64,000 nt of DNA. Source: Geothrix sp. PMB-07 (GTDB lineage Bacteria > Acidobacteriota > Holophagae > Holophagales > Holophagaceae). The stretch covers positions 2,604,992 through 2,668,991 of the forward strand of contig NZ_CP132333.1 of NCBI RefSeq assembly GCF_030758935.1, in the 5' to 3' direction. Shown here in pieces: positions 26,371-35,436 of the stretch. The position numbers and the translations under genes are program-made. The notes under the pieces were generated by a model. The model was not told the DNA's origin, did not search any database, and saw nothing but the letters and a program-made list of their open reading frames with translations. Numbering within the stretch: position 1 is the first letter of the stretch; each line of letters opens with the position of its first letter.

Positions 26371-27279
26371 TTATGCCTGGGGACCTCCGTCCATTCTCCG
26401 CCGGGCCCCGAATGCCGTCCCGTAGGCCACCCCAGCCACGGTGATGAGCACACCGGCCAATCCCCAAGAGCTCACCCGTTCCCCGAGCAAAGGCACCGCC
26501 AGCAGGAACTGGAAGATGGGAAGGAGCTGGAGCCAGACGGAGGCTTCCGAAACCGACAGCGTGCCATAGGCATCGGACATGAGCATCTGGCCCGCGTAGG
26601 CCAGCAGGCTCATGAGACCCGCCAGACCCCAGGGCATCCAGCCCCCAGGCAGTGGTGTGAGGGCAAAGGGCAGCACCACCGGCAACCCGGCGAGGCAGAA
26701 ATAGAAATAGATCGTGGCGGCGTTGTCGGAATGCCGCACGGCGCGGATGGCATTGGCGCTGGTGGCGGCGAACACCGCAGCGCCCAGGGCCGCCAGCTCG
26801 CCCGCGCCCAGGCGGATGCCTGCGCCCAGGTGGCCCTGCCCCAGCACCAGCATCACCCCCAGCGAGGCCGTCAGAAGGGCCAGCCAGAGGTGGACCGAGG
26901 GCCGCTCCCGGAGCAGCACCAGCGAGAGGGCCGTGGCGATGACCGGGTAGATGTTGTAGAGGATGCCCGCCTCGCCCGCCGGGATATGGGCCAAAGCATA
27001 GAAATAGAGCGCCACCACGGCGCCTCCGGACAGGCCTCGGGCCACCAGCAGCCGGTGGTTGCTCGGGCGGTAGAGCCCGGGCACCAGGCCGAAGACCGCC
27101 AGGCTGACCAGGGCCCCCACCACAAAGCGCAGCACCGCCAAGTGACCTGCGCTGAACCCCATGTCCGGCAGGGTGAGTCGGCGCGTGAGAATGGCCATGA
27201 GCCCGAAACAGAGCGCCGCCCCGGCCAGTTCCATGCGCGCCAGCAGGCGGCGGGACTGGGAAGCAGTGTGGGCGATCAT
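26371..27279 (-). CDS. EamA family (DMT superfamily) transporter
   Basis: 302 residues with ten helices predicted by eye; two EamA repeats (ELAGAALCFGLMAILTRR at the start and ALGAAVFAATSANAIRAV at mid-length). Family members export or import small metabolites such as amino acids. The ATG at 27279 has AGG ahead; an earlier Met 27 codons up is less likely. A second EamA gene occurs at 50437-51318. Confidence 0.85.
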   Translation of the reverse strand: MIAHTASQSRRLLARMELAGAALCFGLMAILTRRLTLPDMGFSAGHLAVLRFVVGALVSLAVFGLVPGLYRPSNHRLLVARGLSGGAVVALYFYALAHIPAGEAGILYNIYPVIATALSLVLLRERPSVHLWLALLTASLGVMLVLGQGHLGAGIRLGAGELAALGAAVFAATSANAIRAVRHSDNAATIYFYFCLAGLPVVLPFALTPLPGGWMPWGLAGLMSLLAYAGQMLMSDAYGTLSVSEASVWLQLLPIFQFLLAVPLLGERVSSWGLAGVLITVAGVAYGTAFGARRRMDGGPQA

Positions 27280-27343
27280 CCTCGAATCATCCCTGATCGG
27301 GCGGGAAAGGCATGGATGAAACCGGGCTCTCAAGGCCGGTCTC

Positions 27344-28873
27344 TCAAGGGTTGTAGGCACCCTGAGGCAGGTTCAGGCCCGCCGCATGGAACGCGGATTG
27401 GAGCGCGCCGCCACGGAAGGCGCCGCGATCCGCGGCTTCCAGGTGATCGAGCAGGTGGGAGAGGTTGGCACCGCTGGGCACGGTGGGTACACCCAGGTCC
27501 GCGGCCAACTGCGGCAGCGTGACGTCATCCAGGAAGGTGCCTTCCTCCCGCACCACCGCCCCGCGCAAGGTGTACTGATCCGTGGGTCCCGTGGTGGTGC
27601 GCAGGCTGGCAGAGGGCACCACCACCGCATCCACCCAATCAACCCGGCCGCTCCGGTCTTTTCGCTTGGCTTGGGCATCCCGGTCCGCGTGGGCGGCGTA
27701 TTTCAGATCCTCGCCGCAGAGAAGGCCTGCCACGGTGACGGTCTCGCCGAAACTGAAATTCTTCGCTGCCACGACGCGGAGCTGGCTGCCCACGGCGCGG
27801 TTCAATTCGGTCGCCACCCGGCTGAGGGTGGGCGCGAAGCTCGATCCCGTGAGCAACAGCACGCGCCGCCCGGCGAACCCCCGAGCCCGCGGGCTCTTGA
27901 TGAAGCGGCGGCTATGCTCCAGGAAGCGCCGCACCAGGCCCACACCGTTTTCCAGCTGGGCCCAGGAGCGAGAGTAGAAGGTCCGCCCAGGCACCTCGAT
28001 GCCCGCGCGGGTGAACCACTCGTCCGCCAGCAGCAGCCAGGGCTCGCCATCGTTGGCCTTGGCGTAACGGCGTACCTCCGGGGTCCAGCGAGCCACCCAG
28101 TCCCGCGCGAACTCCGGCCCCACATCGTTCACATCCGGCAGGTTCTCCCGGTGGGCGGTGAGGCCCACGGGCACACAGGAAAGGCTCAACACACTGCCCC
28201 GCCCTTCCTTGCGCCGAGCCCAGAGATCATCAAGGGTGCGCTGCCAGATGGCGCCATCGTTGAGTTCCGGAGCCACCACGGCCTGGGTATGCACATCGAT
28301 GCCACCGGCCAGCAGCCGGTCGATCTTGCGGAGGATGTCGCCCTCTCGCGGATTTCCAACCACCTTCACCCGGGCCACCGGATCTGTGGCGTGGACAGAG
28401 ACGTGGATGGGGCTCAGGCGCTCGCGGACGATGCGATCCAGCTCCGCATCATCGCTGCTCGACAACGTCGTGAAGTGGCCATAAAGGAAGGACAGCCGGA
28501 TGTCCTCGTCCTTGAGGTAGAGGGATTTCCGAAACCCCTTGGGCATCTGGTGCACAAAACAGAACACGCAGTTCTGCTTACAGACCTTCACCTCATCCTG
28601 GGCCAGGTCCACGCCGATGCCTTCCCCGCCGTTCTCCACAAAGGCCTCGAAGCGGCTGCCGTCGGGCCGCTGAACCACCAGCTCAGCCTCATCCTCACGG
28701 GTGATGAGGAACTGGTAGTTCAGCTGATCCAGCACAGCCTCGCCGTGGATCTCCAGCAGGGTGTCCCCCGGGCGGATCCCCGCCTCCTCGGCCAGGCTAC
28801 CAGGTTCCACACTGATGATCTGAACGCCCTTCTGTGCCAAGCGAGTCTCCCTGCCTGCGAATTGAAGATTCAA
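27344..28873 (-). CDS. DUF512-family radical SAM protein with PDZ-like N terminus
   Basis: 509 residues. The first 80 residues are PDZ-like (EEAGIRPGDTLLEIHGE). A radical SAM iron-sulfur cluster motif CKQNCVFC follows at 98-105 (C98, C102, C105). DUF512 region is about 290-500 (for example GVGLVRRFLEHSRRF and GANLSHLLDHLE). Function is unknown; relatives are often called radical SAM DUF512 proteins. Only a TTG is available in frame for this N terminus, without a clear ribosome binding site, so the start is uncertain and may be downstream. No partner gene is apparent. Confidence 0.8.
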   Translation of the reverse strand: MNLQFAGRETRLAQKGVQIISVEPGSLAEEAGIRPGDTLLEIHGEAVLDQLNYQFLITREDEAELVVQRPDGSRFEAFVENGGEGIGVDLAQDEVKVCKQNCVFCFVHQMPKGFRKSLYLKDEDIRLSFLYGHFTTLSSSDDAELDRIVRERLSPIHVSVHATDPVARVKVVGNPREGDILRKIDRLLAGGIDVHTQAVVAPELNDGAIWQRTLDDLWARRKEGRGSVLSLSCVPVGLTAHRENLPDVNDVGPEFARDWVARWTPEVRRYAKANDGEPWLLLADEWFTRAGIEVPGRTFYSRSWAQLENGVGLVRRFLEHSRRFIKSPRARGFAGRRVLLLTGSSFAPTLSRVATELNRAVGSQLRVVAAKNFSFGETVTVAGLLCGEDLKYAAHADRDAQAKRKDRSGRVDWVDAVVVPSASLRTTTGPTDQYTLRGAVVREEGTFLDDVTLPQLAADLGVPTVPSGANLSHLLDHLEAADRGAFRGGALQSAFHAAGLNLPQGAYNP

Positions 28874-28998
28874 TTCTGCCAGGGTGGTCCACTGAAACCG
28901 TCACCGCGGGATGGAGAGGTTCGTTTTTTGCCCAGTCCGCTGCTACCCTCGTCTCGAAACAAGCCTGCACGACCCATGGCCCACCTCCCGGGGTTCCC

Positions 28999-30204
28999 TT
29001 GAGCATTGAGCATCCCCTAGCCCTCTCTGCTGGCCTTGCCCTCCTCGGCCTCCTAGGGGCTTGTGGTGGCGGCAAGTCGAAGACGGACGTCCCGACGCCG
29101 ACCTCGCCGCCCTCAGCCCAATGCGCGCCCGCCCCCTCCCCGAACGCGACCGCCAATGTGCGGGATGCGGCCTACGGCGCCAAAGGCGATGGGGTCACCG
29201 ATGATACCGCCGCCATTCAAAAGGCGGTGGATGCCATGGCGGGCACCGATGGCACGGTGTTCCTTCCCGCCGGCACCTACATGGTGAATCCCGCGGTGTC
29301 AGGCAACCGCGGCATCCTGCTCAAAAGCCACATGACCTTTTCCATGGCCAGCGGGGCGGTGGTGAAGGCCATTCCGACCAGCGCTTCGAACTACGCGATC
29401 CTCTACGTGGCCGGGGCCAACCACGTGAACATCGTGGGCGGCGCCATCGAGGGCGAACGCTCGGCCCACCGCGGCAGCACCGGGGAGTGGGGCCATGGGC
29501 TTTCCCTCAGCGGCGCCCAGGCCGTGGTGGTCGAAGGGGTAACCTCCCGCGAGTGCTGGGGGGACGGCTTCTACGTGGCAGCCTCGACCAACGTCACCTT
29601 CTGCAGCGTGGTGGCCGACCACAACCGCCGCCAGGGCCTGTCCATCACCAGCGTGGACGGGATGGTGGTGCGCAACTCCACCTTCAAGAATACCGCCGGG
29701 ACCCTGCCCGAGGACGGCCTCGACATCGAGCCCAATGCCGGGGACACCGTCAACAACCTCCTGGTGACGGGCTGCACCTTCACGAACAACGCAGGCTTCG
29801 GTCTTGAAACCGGGGTGCCCATCGCCCACACGGGAGCGGCCTTCACGACCAACATCACCCTGGATGGCAACACCTTTTCCGGCAACGGGGTAGGCACGTT
29901 GAGCACCTCCCCCCGGGGCGGAATCGCGGCCTCCAACTGCAGCGGCCTGCGCATCCTCAACAACACGAGCCTCAACAACCTCGGCTCTGGCCTGCTGCTG
30001 CGGGAACATGCCGACACATTCACCGCGAGCGGCAACACCCTGAAGGGCAACCAGGGGGATGGCCTGCTGGTCTATCTTTGCGATGGCGGCAGCATCACCG
30101 GCAACACCGTCACTGGCAACACCGGGCACGGCATCTACCCCGTCAATTCCACCAACCTGACCATCACAGGCAACACCGTGTCCGGAAACGGATCAACGCC
30201 CTGA
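28999..30204 (+). CDS. Lipoprotein with right-handed beta-helix (pectate-lyase superfamily)
   Basis: 401 residues. A TTG at 28999 is preferred as it starts a signal peptide with a lipobox (LLGLLGAC-GGG); no in-frame ATG with a ribosome binding site exists. After a linker comes the pectate-lyase superfamily entry motif NVRDAAYGAKGDG and TDDTAAIQKAV, then repeated beta-helix turns with NTVTGN-type asparagine ladders to the end. The C-terminal beta-helix of the 44904-48866 protein is a close paralog. Probably binds or cleaves surface polysaccharide. Confidence 0.85.
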   Translation: MSIEHPLALSAGLALLGLLGACGGGKSKTDVPTPTSPPSAQCAPAPSPNATANVRDAAYGAKGDGVTDDTAAIQKAVDAMAGTDGTVFLPAGTYMVNPAVSGNRGILLKSHMTFSMASGAVVKAIPTSASNYAILYVAGANHVNIVGGAIEGERSAHRGSTGEWGHGLSLSGAQAVVVEGVTSRECWGDGFYVAASTNVTFCSVVADHNRRQGLSITSVDGMVVRNSTFKNTAGTLPEDGLDIEPNAGDTVNNLLVTGCTFTNNAGFGLETGVPIAHTGAAFTTNITLDGNTFSGNGVGTLSTSPRGGIAASNCSGLRILNNTSLNNLGSGLLLREHADTFTASGNTLKGNQGDGLLVYLCDGGSITGNTVTGNTGHGIYPVNSTNLTITGNTVSGNGSTP

Positions 30205-30274
30205 CGGTACCAGGTGCAGAAACCGGAATGCCGAGAACGCAGTGACTCGGCTTTGCCAGATCATTGCATGGGGG

Positions 30275-30315
30275 CCAGGGGTGTGCGCGCAGCGCAACGG
30301 AGCGTGGAACCCTGG
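30275..30315. repeat. GTGTGCGCGCAGCGC hairpin repeat, copy 1
   Basis: CCAGGGG...CCCTGG arms enclose an 18-base unit GGGGTGTGCGCGCAGCGC at 30278-30295 that recurs exactly at 30373-30390. Located downstream of the beta-helix gene. Confidence 0.6.
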
Positions 30316-30332
30316 CTGGGGCTAGGCTGAAA

Positions 30333-30361
30333 GAAGAAGCCCGGCTGAGCCGGGCTTCTTC
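30333..30361 (-). terminator. Terminator of the EF-G-like gene
   Basis: GAAGAAGCCCGGC / GCCGGGCTTCTTC hairpin. Reading the minus strand, CTTCTTCTTTC follows, just past the EF-G-like stop. Confidence 0.65.
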
Positions 30362-30369
30362 GCGGGGAC

Positions 30370-30401
30370 CCGGGGGTGTGCGCGCAGCGCGGAACCCCCG
30401 G
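30370..30401. repeat. GTGTGCGCGCAGCGC hairpin repeat, copy 2
   Basis: CCGGGGG...CCCCCGG arms enclose the exact 18-base unit of copy 1, 95 bases away. The two copies flank the terminator hairpin. Confidence 0.6.
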
Positions 30402-30407
30402 ACAGCA

Positions 30408-32447
30408 TCAGGCCGGGGCCTTGGTCTGCTTGCGGGCCTCAACCACCTTGTCCGCATCCCGGCCGACGAGTTCCTGCAGGTGGTGGAAAGCCCAGGTGAA
30501 GGAACCGACACCCATGGTGAGGCTGCGCAACTCCACCACCACATCGCCCATCTCAGCCTGGGGGATGTAGGCGGACACCACGTCCCAGCCATTCCAGCCG
30601 GGCCGGGCATCGAAGCCCAGCACTTGGCCGCCGCGGCGGCCCGTGACAAGGCGCTGGGCCTTGGGCGTGAACTCGCTGGGCACGGCGATGTGCACTTCGC
30701 AGATGGGTTCCAGCAACACGGGGTGGCAGACAGCGCCGGCCTCGTTCATGCCGATGCGGGCGGCGGTCTTGAAGGCCATGTCGGAACTGTCGACGGTGTG
30801 ATAGCTGCCGTCCACCAGGGCCACGTAGATGTCCACGACCGGGAAGCCCAGGGGCCCGCGCTTCATCCAATCCACAATGCCGTGCTCCACCGCACCGAAG
30901 AAGTTCTTGGGCACCACGCCGCCCACGATCTTTTCCTCGAACTCGAAGCCTTCACCTCGGCCGCGGGGCTTCACCTCCAGCCACACATCGCCGAACTGGC
31001 CATGCCCGCCGGTCTGATGCTTGTGTCGGCCATGCACCTTCGCAGGTTTGGTGAAGGTTTCCCGGTAGGGCACCATGGGCGGGTGGTGTTCCACGTCGAG
31101 CCCGAAGCGGCTCTTGAGGCGGTCCAGTGCGCACTTGAGGTGCACTTCGCCCTGGCCCCAGAGGATGCGCTCCTGGGTTTCGGCATTCTGCTCCACCTTG
31201 AGGGAGGCGTCCTCTTCGCAGAGGCGCTGCAGCGCCAGGGACAGCTTTACATCGTCGCCGCTCTTGGTGGTGTGCAGGCTCAGCGCCAGCATGGGCTGCA
31301 GCGGCTCAGGCCAGGCCAGCTCCACCTTGGCGGTGGGGGTCAGCCCTTCGCTGGTGTGCACTTCCTCCATGCGACCCAGGGCCACCACCTCGCCCAGCGT
31401 GGCCTTCTGCTGCTTGATCTGCTGCGAGCCGAACAGCTTGTTGATGCCGCTGACACGGTTGCCCGCCAGGGAGCTTCCGTCCGCCACCTCGCCGCGCCAC
31501 ACGCGGGAGATGCTCAGCTTGCCCACGTGCTGGGCGTGGACGGTCTTGAACACCTGCACCAGGGTGTCCTTGCCTTCGGGAATGCCCAGACGCGCGGCCG
31601 TGACATCCACAAACGGCGCTTCGTCGCAAAGGGCCTGGAAGAGGCGGCGGACGCCCGCGTCCTTGTCGGCCGAGCCGAAGAAGACCGGCACCAGCAGGTC
31701 ATCCTGCACATCCTTGGCGAGATCCTCCGCGACCTCCTCCAGGGGCGGCACCAAGTCGCTGAGCAGCTCCTCCATCAGGTGATCGTCGAAATCCGCCAGC
31801 TTCTCCAGCATGAGCTGCCGCGCCTCGTGCTCCTCCGGCAGCACGGATTCGGGCAGCTGCATCAGATCCGCATCCTTGCCCGCTTCATACTTGTAGGCGT
31901 GTTCGCTGATGAGATCGACGTAGCCCGTGATCTGATCGCCATCCCGGATGGGAATCTCCACCAGCACCAGGGGACGCTCGGAGACCACCTGCAGGGCGTT
32001 CAGCACATCCTTGATTTTCCCGGCGCTGCCCGCGGCTTCCATCTTGTTGATGAACATGACGTGGGGGACTTTGTGGTCGTCCAGGAACTTCAGCGTGGGC
32101 GCCACCATGAGGGCGCGGCCTGGATCCGGGTCCACCACCACCACGGCGATGTCCGCGGCCATGAGGGCGTGGGCGGTTTCCTGGCTGAATTCGACAGATC
32201 CCGGACAGTCAATGAGGGTCCAGGCCTGGTTCTGATAGGTGCAGGCCGCCAGGCTGGATTCCACGCTCATCTGGCGGGCCTTGGCCTCCATGGAGGCATC
32301 GCCGACGGTGTTCCCCTCCTTGACGGAGCCCTTGCGCGGCAGGGCGCCTGCCACGAAGAGAAGGCTCTCCATCAAGGAGGTCTTTCCAGAGAGGTAGGGC
32401 CCGACGATGGCCGCTACGCGTGGAGTTGACTGAGAATTTCCGCTCAC
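30408..32447 (-). CDS. Elongation factor G-like translational GTPase, with unusual G3 motif
   Basis: 679 residues. GTG at 32447 is chosen because AGGGGG lies four bases ahead and the G domain then begins at its normal place. P-loop GPYLSGKT at 16-23; G3 is DCPGSVEF, where standard EF-G has DTPGHVDF, so the catalytic His is Ser; G4 is NKME rather than NKxD. Domains II-V follow (TPKAQRLVTGRRG near the end of domain V is typical). It belongs to the EF-G-like group rather than canonical FusA. A canonical fusA is not in the window. Role in translation is inference. Confidence 0.85.
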   Translation of the reverse strand: MSGNSQSTPRVAAIVGPYLSGKTSLMESLLFVAGALPRKGSVKEGNTVGDASMEAKARQMSVESSLAACTYQNQAWTLIDCPGSVEFSQETAHALMAADIAVVVVDPDPGRALMVAPTLKFLDDHKVPHVMFINKMEAAGSAGKIKDVLNALQVVSERPLVLVEIPIRDGDQITGYVDLISEHAYKYEAGKDADLMQLPESVLPEEHEARQLMLEKLADFDDHLMEELLSDLVPPLEEVAEDLAKDVQDDLLVPVFFGSADKDAGVRRLFQALCDEAPFVDVTAARLGIPEGKDTLVQVFKTVHAQHVGKLSISRVWRGEVADGSSLAGNRVSGINKLFGSQQIKQQKATLGEVVALGRMEEVHTSEGLTPTAKVELAWPEPLQPMLALSLHTTKSGDDVKLSLALQRLCEEDASLKVEQNAETQERILWGQGEVHLKCALDRLKSRFGLDVEHHPPMVPYRETFTKPAKVHGRHKHQTGGHGQFGDVWLEVKPRGRGEGFEFEEKIVGGVVPKNFFGAVEHGIVDWMKRGPLGFPVVDIYVALVDGSYHTVDSSDMAFKTAARIGMNEAGAVCHPVLLEPICEVHIAVPSEFTPKAQRLVTGRRGGQVLGFDARPGWNGWDVVSAYIPQAEMGDVVVELRSLTMGVGSFTWAFHHLQELVGRDADKVVEARKQTKAPA

Positions 32448-32526
32448 AGTGCCCCCTGATTGTCTGGTTCCGATGTGGACCGACCCAAGTGTTCCGACCT
32501 TGTTACAAGCTGGCAACACCGAAAAA

Positions 32527-32550
32527 AAGCCGCCCGGGAAAAGGCGGCTT
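32527..32550 (-). terminator. Terminator of fadN
   Basis: AAGCCGCC / GGCGGCTT stem with an eight-base loop; on the minus strand it is followed by a run of Ts, after the fadN stop. A second hairpin at 32589-32616 (CCGGCTTGGAACC / GGTTCCAAGCCGG) lacks a T-run. Confidence 0.8.
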
Positions 32551-32628
32551 AAGTCACAAAATGGTGGGGTTTCCAACGGCCTCCAGGACCGGCTTGGAAC
32601 CAATGGTTCCAAGCCGGCAGAAGCCTTT

Positions 32629-34992
32629 CTAGTTGCGGAGGGGTCTCCCCGTCTTCAGGATCGCGTCCATGCGAGCCTGCGTTTTCTCATAACTGCAAAG
32701 CCGGGCGAAGGCCTGCCGTTCCAGTTCGAGAATGCGCTCCTCGCTGACCTCCTGCACCGGGCTCACGTCGCCGCCGCAGAGGATGTGAGCCAGTTCGCCC
32801 ATGATGATGGCGTCGTGTTCACTGGCCAGGCCCTGCAACTGGAAATCGCGCACGGCCATCTTGAGTGCCTCGCTGCCCCCCCGGCCTGGCAGGCGCAGGG
32901 TGCGCTCCTTCAGGGGCTGGAAGTCTGCGGCCATCTTCAGCACTTCCTGCTTGGCCTCGTTCAGCAGGAAGGCCTTGTTCATGACGCGGCGATCGCTGCG
33001 CCGCAGGTAGCCGTTGCGCTGGGCCTCATCGAAGCTGGTGTGTACCGCGGCTGTTCCGATGCCCTGGAAGCTAGCCTTCACCTTGGGCATGGGCCCCAGT
33101 TCGCCCCTGGCGGCCATGGCATCCTCCATGCGCAGAAGCATCTGCAGGCAACCGCCGCCCGCGGGGATGACACCCACACCCACTTCCACCAGGCCGATGT
33201 AGAGCTCGGCATGGCCCACCACGCGCTGGCAGGCCATGGACATCTCGCAGCCGCCGCCCAGGGCCAGGTTGAAGGGTGCAGCGACGGTGGGGAACGGGGC
33301 GTAGGTGAGCATGCGGCCCGCGTACTGCAGGCGCCTCGCCACTTCCTCGATCAGATCGTACTGCTTGTCCTTGGCGGCGTTCAGCACCATCACCAGGTTC
33401 GCCCCGGCACTGAAGTGCTGGCCCTGGTTGCCCAACACCAGGCCCTTGAAGCGCCCGGGCACGTGCTTCTGCACCGAGTCTTCCATCAGGCCGATGATGC
33501 CGTCATCCAGCGCATTCATCTTGCTGCGGAAAGCCAGGCAGGCCACATCATCACCAATGTCGAGCAACTGGCAGCTGCCGTTCTCTGCCACCACCTTGCC
33601 CTTGCCCTCTTCGCGCTTGAGGATGATCACGCGCTTGTCTTCGAGGATGGCGTCGTAGGCCAGGGTCTTCGGATTCAGCTGCGCCACCGGTACGCCATGC
33701 TCCCAGCGGTAGAAGCTGGTGAGGCCCTTGGCCAGCATCTGCTCCACGAGCGGGGCGATGGGACGCTCCTCGAAGCGCATGCGTGCCACCACCCGTTCGA
33801 CACCGAGCGTGTCCCACAGCTCGAATGGGCCCAGCTCAAAGGCGAAGCCGTTGCGGATGGCACGATCCACGTTCAGGGGCCCGTCCGTTACCTCGCCCAG
33901 GCGGTTCACCGCGTAGGTGAGGTTCGGCGCAATGCAGCGCCAGGCCAGTCGCCCGGCCTCGGTGTCGCTGGTGAGCAGCGTCTTCACCTTTTCCGCGGGA
34001 TCATCGATGCCCTTCAATTCCTTGAGCAGGGGCCAGTCCTTCTTCACCTGCGGGATGTACTCGCGGGTAGTGGGATCGATGGCCAGGAAGGTCTTCTTGC
34101 CCTTGGCGTCCTTGGGCCCCTTCTTGAAGAAGCCCTGCTTGACCTTGTTCCCGAGCAGTTTGTTGTCGAGCATCCACTGCAGGAATTCCGGGAACGTGAA
34201 GACCTCGCGCACTTCATCATCGGGGCACAGGTCGTAGACGTTCTTCGCCGTGGCCGCGAGGATGTCCACACCCGCCAGATCCGCGGTGCGAAAGGCCGCG
34301 CTCTTGGCCCGCGCGGCTGCATCGCCCAGCACCAGGTCCAGCACCTCGAAGGGCACCTTCTCTTCCAGAGCAAGGTGCAGCGTGGCCATGATGCCGTGGA
34401 TGCCGATGCGGTTGCCGATGAAGGTGGGCGAATCGAAGGCGGGCACCACCTCCTTGCCCAGGGCCTCTTCCAGCCAGGTGCGGAAGGCCGTGGCCTCCAC
34501 CTCATCCACCTCGGGGCCCTTTACGAATTCCAGCAACCGGAGGTAGCGCACCGGATTGAAGAAATGGGTGATGACGAAGTGCTTGCGGAAGGCGTCGCCG
34601 CGGCCTTCCACCAGCAGCTTCAGGGGAATGCCCGACGTGTTCGAGCTCACCCAGGCGCCGGGCTTCAGGTGGGCCTCCAGGCGGCCGTACAACTCCCGCT
34701 TGATGGCCAGATCCTCCTTCACCACCTCCACCACCCAGTCGCAGTCCGCCAGGCGGTCCAAGTGGTCGCGCAGGTTACCGGGCCGGATCTTCTTCAGGTA
34801 GGCGGCGTGCATGACCAGGGCCGGTTTGGATTTGGCCAGGGCCGCCAGGGCGCCCTCCGCCAACTTGTTGGGTGCCGCCTCGTCAATGACGATGTCCAAC
34901 AGTTCCACCTGGCAGCCCGCCGAAGCCACGTGCGCCGCAATGCCCGAACCCATCACACCTGAACCGAGCACGCCGATCTTCTTGATGGTCAT
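32629..34992 (-). CDS. fadN: 3-hydroxyacyl-CoA dehydrogenase / enoyl-CoA hydratase (FadN type)
   Basis: 787 residues, similar in length and domain order to Bacillus FadN. An NAD-binding Rossmann motif (IGVLGSGVMGSGIAAHVA) begins the dehydrogenase; ITHFFNPVRYLRLLE is the hydroxyacyl-CoA dehydrogenase signature; the C-terminal domain is crotonase-like (LGGGCEMSMACQRVVGH). It performs steps 2 and 3 of beta-oxidation in the cytoplasm. AGGAG five bases ahead. Lies 12 bases after the GxxExxY gene and should be cotranscribed with fadA. No acyl-CoA dehydrogenase is seen nearby. Confidence 0.95.
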   Translation of the reverse strand: MTIKKIGVLGSGVMGSGIAAHVASAGCQVELLDIVIDEAAPNKLAEGALAALAKSKPALVMHAAYLKKIRPGNLRDHLDRLADCDWVVEVVKEDLAIKRELYGRLEAHLKPGAWVSSNTSGIPLKLLVEGRGDAFRKHFVITHFFNPVRYLRLLEFVKGPEVDEVEATAFRTWLEEALGKEVVPAFDSPTFIGNRIGIHGIMATLHLALEEKVPFEVLDLVLGDAAARAKSAAFRTADLAGVDILAATAKNVYDLCPDDEVREVFTFPEFLQWMLDNKLLGNKVKQGFFKKGPKDAKGKKTFLAIDPTTREYIPQVKKDWPLLKELKGIDDPAEKVKTLLTSDTEAGRLAWRCIAPNLTYAVNRLGEVTDGPLNVDRAIRNGFAFELGPFELWDTLGVERVVARMRFEERPIAPLVEQMLAKGLTSFYRWEHGVPVAQLNPKTLAYDAILEDKRVIILKREEGKGKVVAENGSCQLLDIGDDVACLAFRSKMNALDDGIIGLMEDSVQKHVPGRFKGLVLGNQGQHFSAGANLVMVLNAAKDKQYDLIEEVARRLQYAGRMLTYAPFPTVAAPFNLALGGGCEMSMACQRVVGHAELYIGLVEVGVGVIPAGGGCLQMLLRMEDAMAARGELGPMPKVKASFQGIGTAAVHTSFDEAQRNGYLRRSDRRVMNKAFLLNEAKQEVLKMAADFQPLKERTLRLPGRGGSEALKMAVRDFQLQGLASEHDAIIMGELAHILCGGDVSPVQEVSEERILELERQAFARLCSYEKTQARMDAILKTGRPLRN

Positions 34993-35004
34993 GGAAAACT
35001 CCTT

Positions 35005-35427
35005 TTAGTCCACAGATTCCACGGATTTCACAGATTCTGATTGAGTCTGGGTATTGGAAGCTCCGACCATCCGTTTGGTTTCGAGGGATCTGGTCCCGAA
35101 ATTCAACAGAAGCCCAACCGGCCTTCCACTCACCTTTAGGTAGTTCAGGAGTTGCGCATCCTCGATGGGGCCCAGCCGAACGAGGGCTTTCAATTCGACG
35201 ATGACGCGGTTGAAACAAATGAAATCAGCTCGGTAGGCCGTGTTGAGTTTTTCGCCTTTGTATTCGATGGGAAGCAAAGCCTCCCGCTCGAACGGAATGC
35301 CTCGCAGCCGAAATTCATGGGCCAAAGCTTCCTGATAGGCCGACTCAGCGAATCCACAGCCAAGCACCCGGTGAACCTCCGTGGCCGCACCGATAATGGC
35401 GAAAGTCTCTGGATCCTTGGCTTCCAC
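35005..35427 (-). CDS. GxxExxY family protein, bracketed by inverted repeats
   Basis: 140 residues with a GTG start at 35427; the frame is open much further upstream into the fadA end, but that part is only the repeat arm read as protein. The core shows the family signature GAATEVHRVLG and GFAESAYQEAL, the pattern GxxExxY, an ADFICFNRVIVELKAL segment that looks like a PD-(D/E)xK nuclease-type motif, and QLLNYLKVSG. The family is widespread, of unknown function, and commonly found between such repeats. The last codons lie in the left arm, so the protein tail SVKSVESVD is encoded by the repeat. It sits between fadA and fadN in the same direction and splits an otherwise contiguous pair. Confidence 0.85.
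   Translation of the reverse strand: MEAKDPETFAIIGAATEVHRVLGCGFAESAYQEALAHEFRLRGIPFEREALLPIEYKGEKLNTAYRADFICFNRVIVELKALVRLGPIEDAQLLNYLKVSGRPVGLLLNFGTRSLETKRMVGASNTQTQSESVKSVESVD
35009..35040. repeat. Left arm of the GxxExxY inverted repeat
   Basis: CCACAGATTCCACGGATTTCACAGATT-like arm; its reverse complement closely matches the right arm at 35437-35470. It carries the last codons of the GxxExxY gene and ends three bases before the fadN ribosome binding site. Confidence 0.8.
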
Positions 35428-35436
35428 GATTGCCCC

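Noticed and set aside
30264-32429. Long plus-strand open frame opposite the EF-G-like gene
   Set aside because: Its composition (His/Gln/Gly/Leu-rich) is typical of an antisense shadow; the minus-strand gene has GTPase motifs.
32589-32616. Second hairpin after fadN as a terminator
   Set aside because: Strong stem but no T-run on either strand; the neighbouring hairpin at 32527-32550 fits better.
32449-34962. 837-codon plus-strand open frame opposite fadN
   Set aside because: No motifs, and it is antisense to a clear beta-oxidation enzyme.
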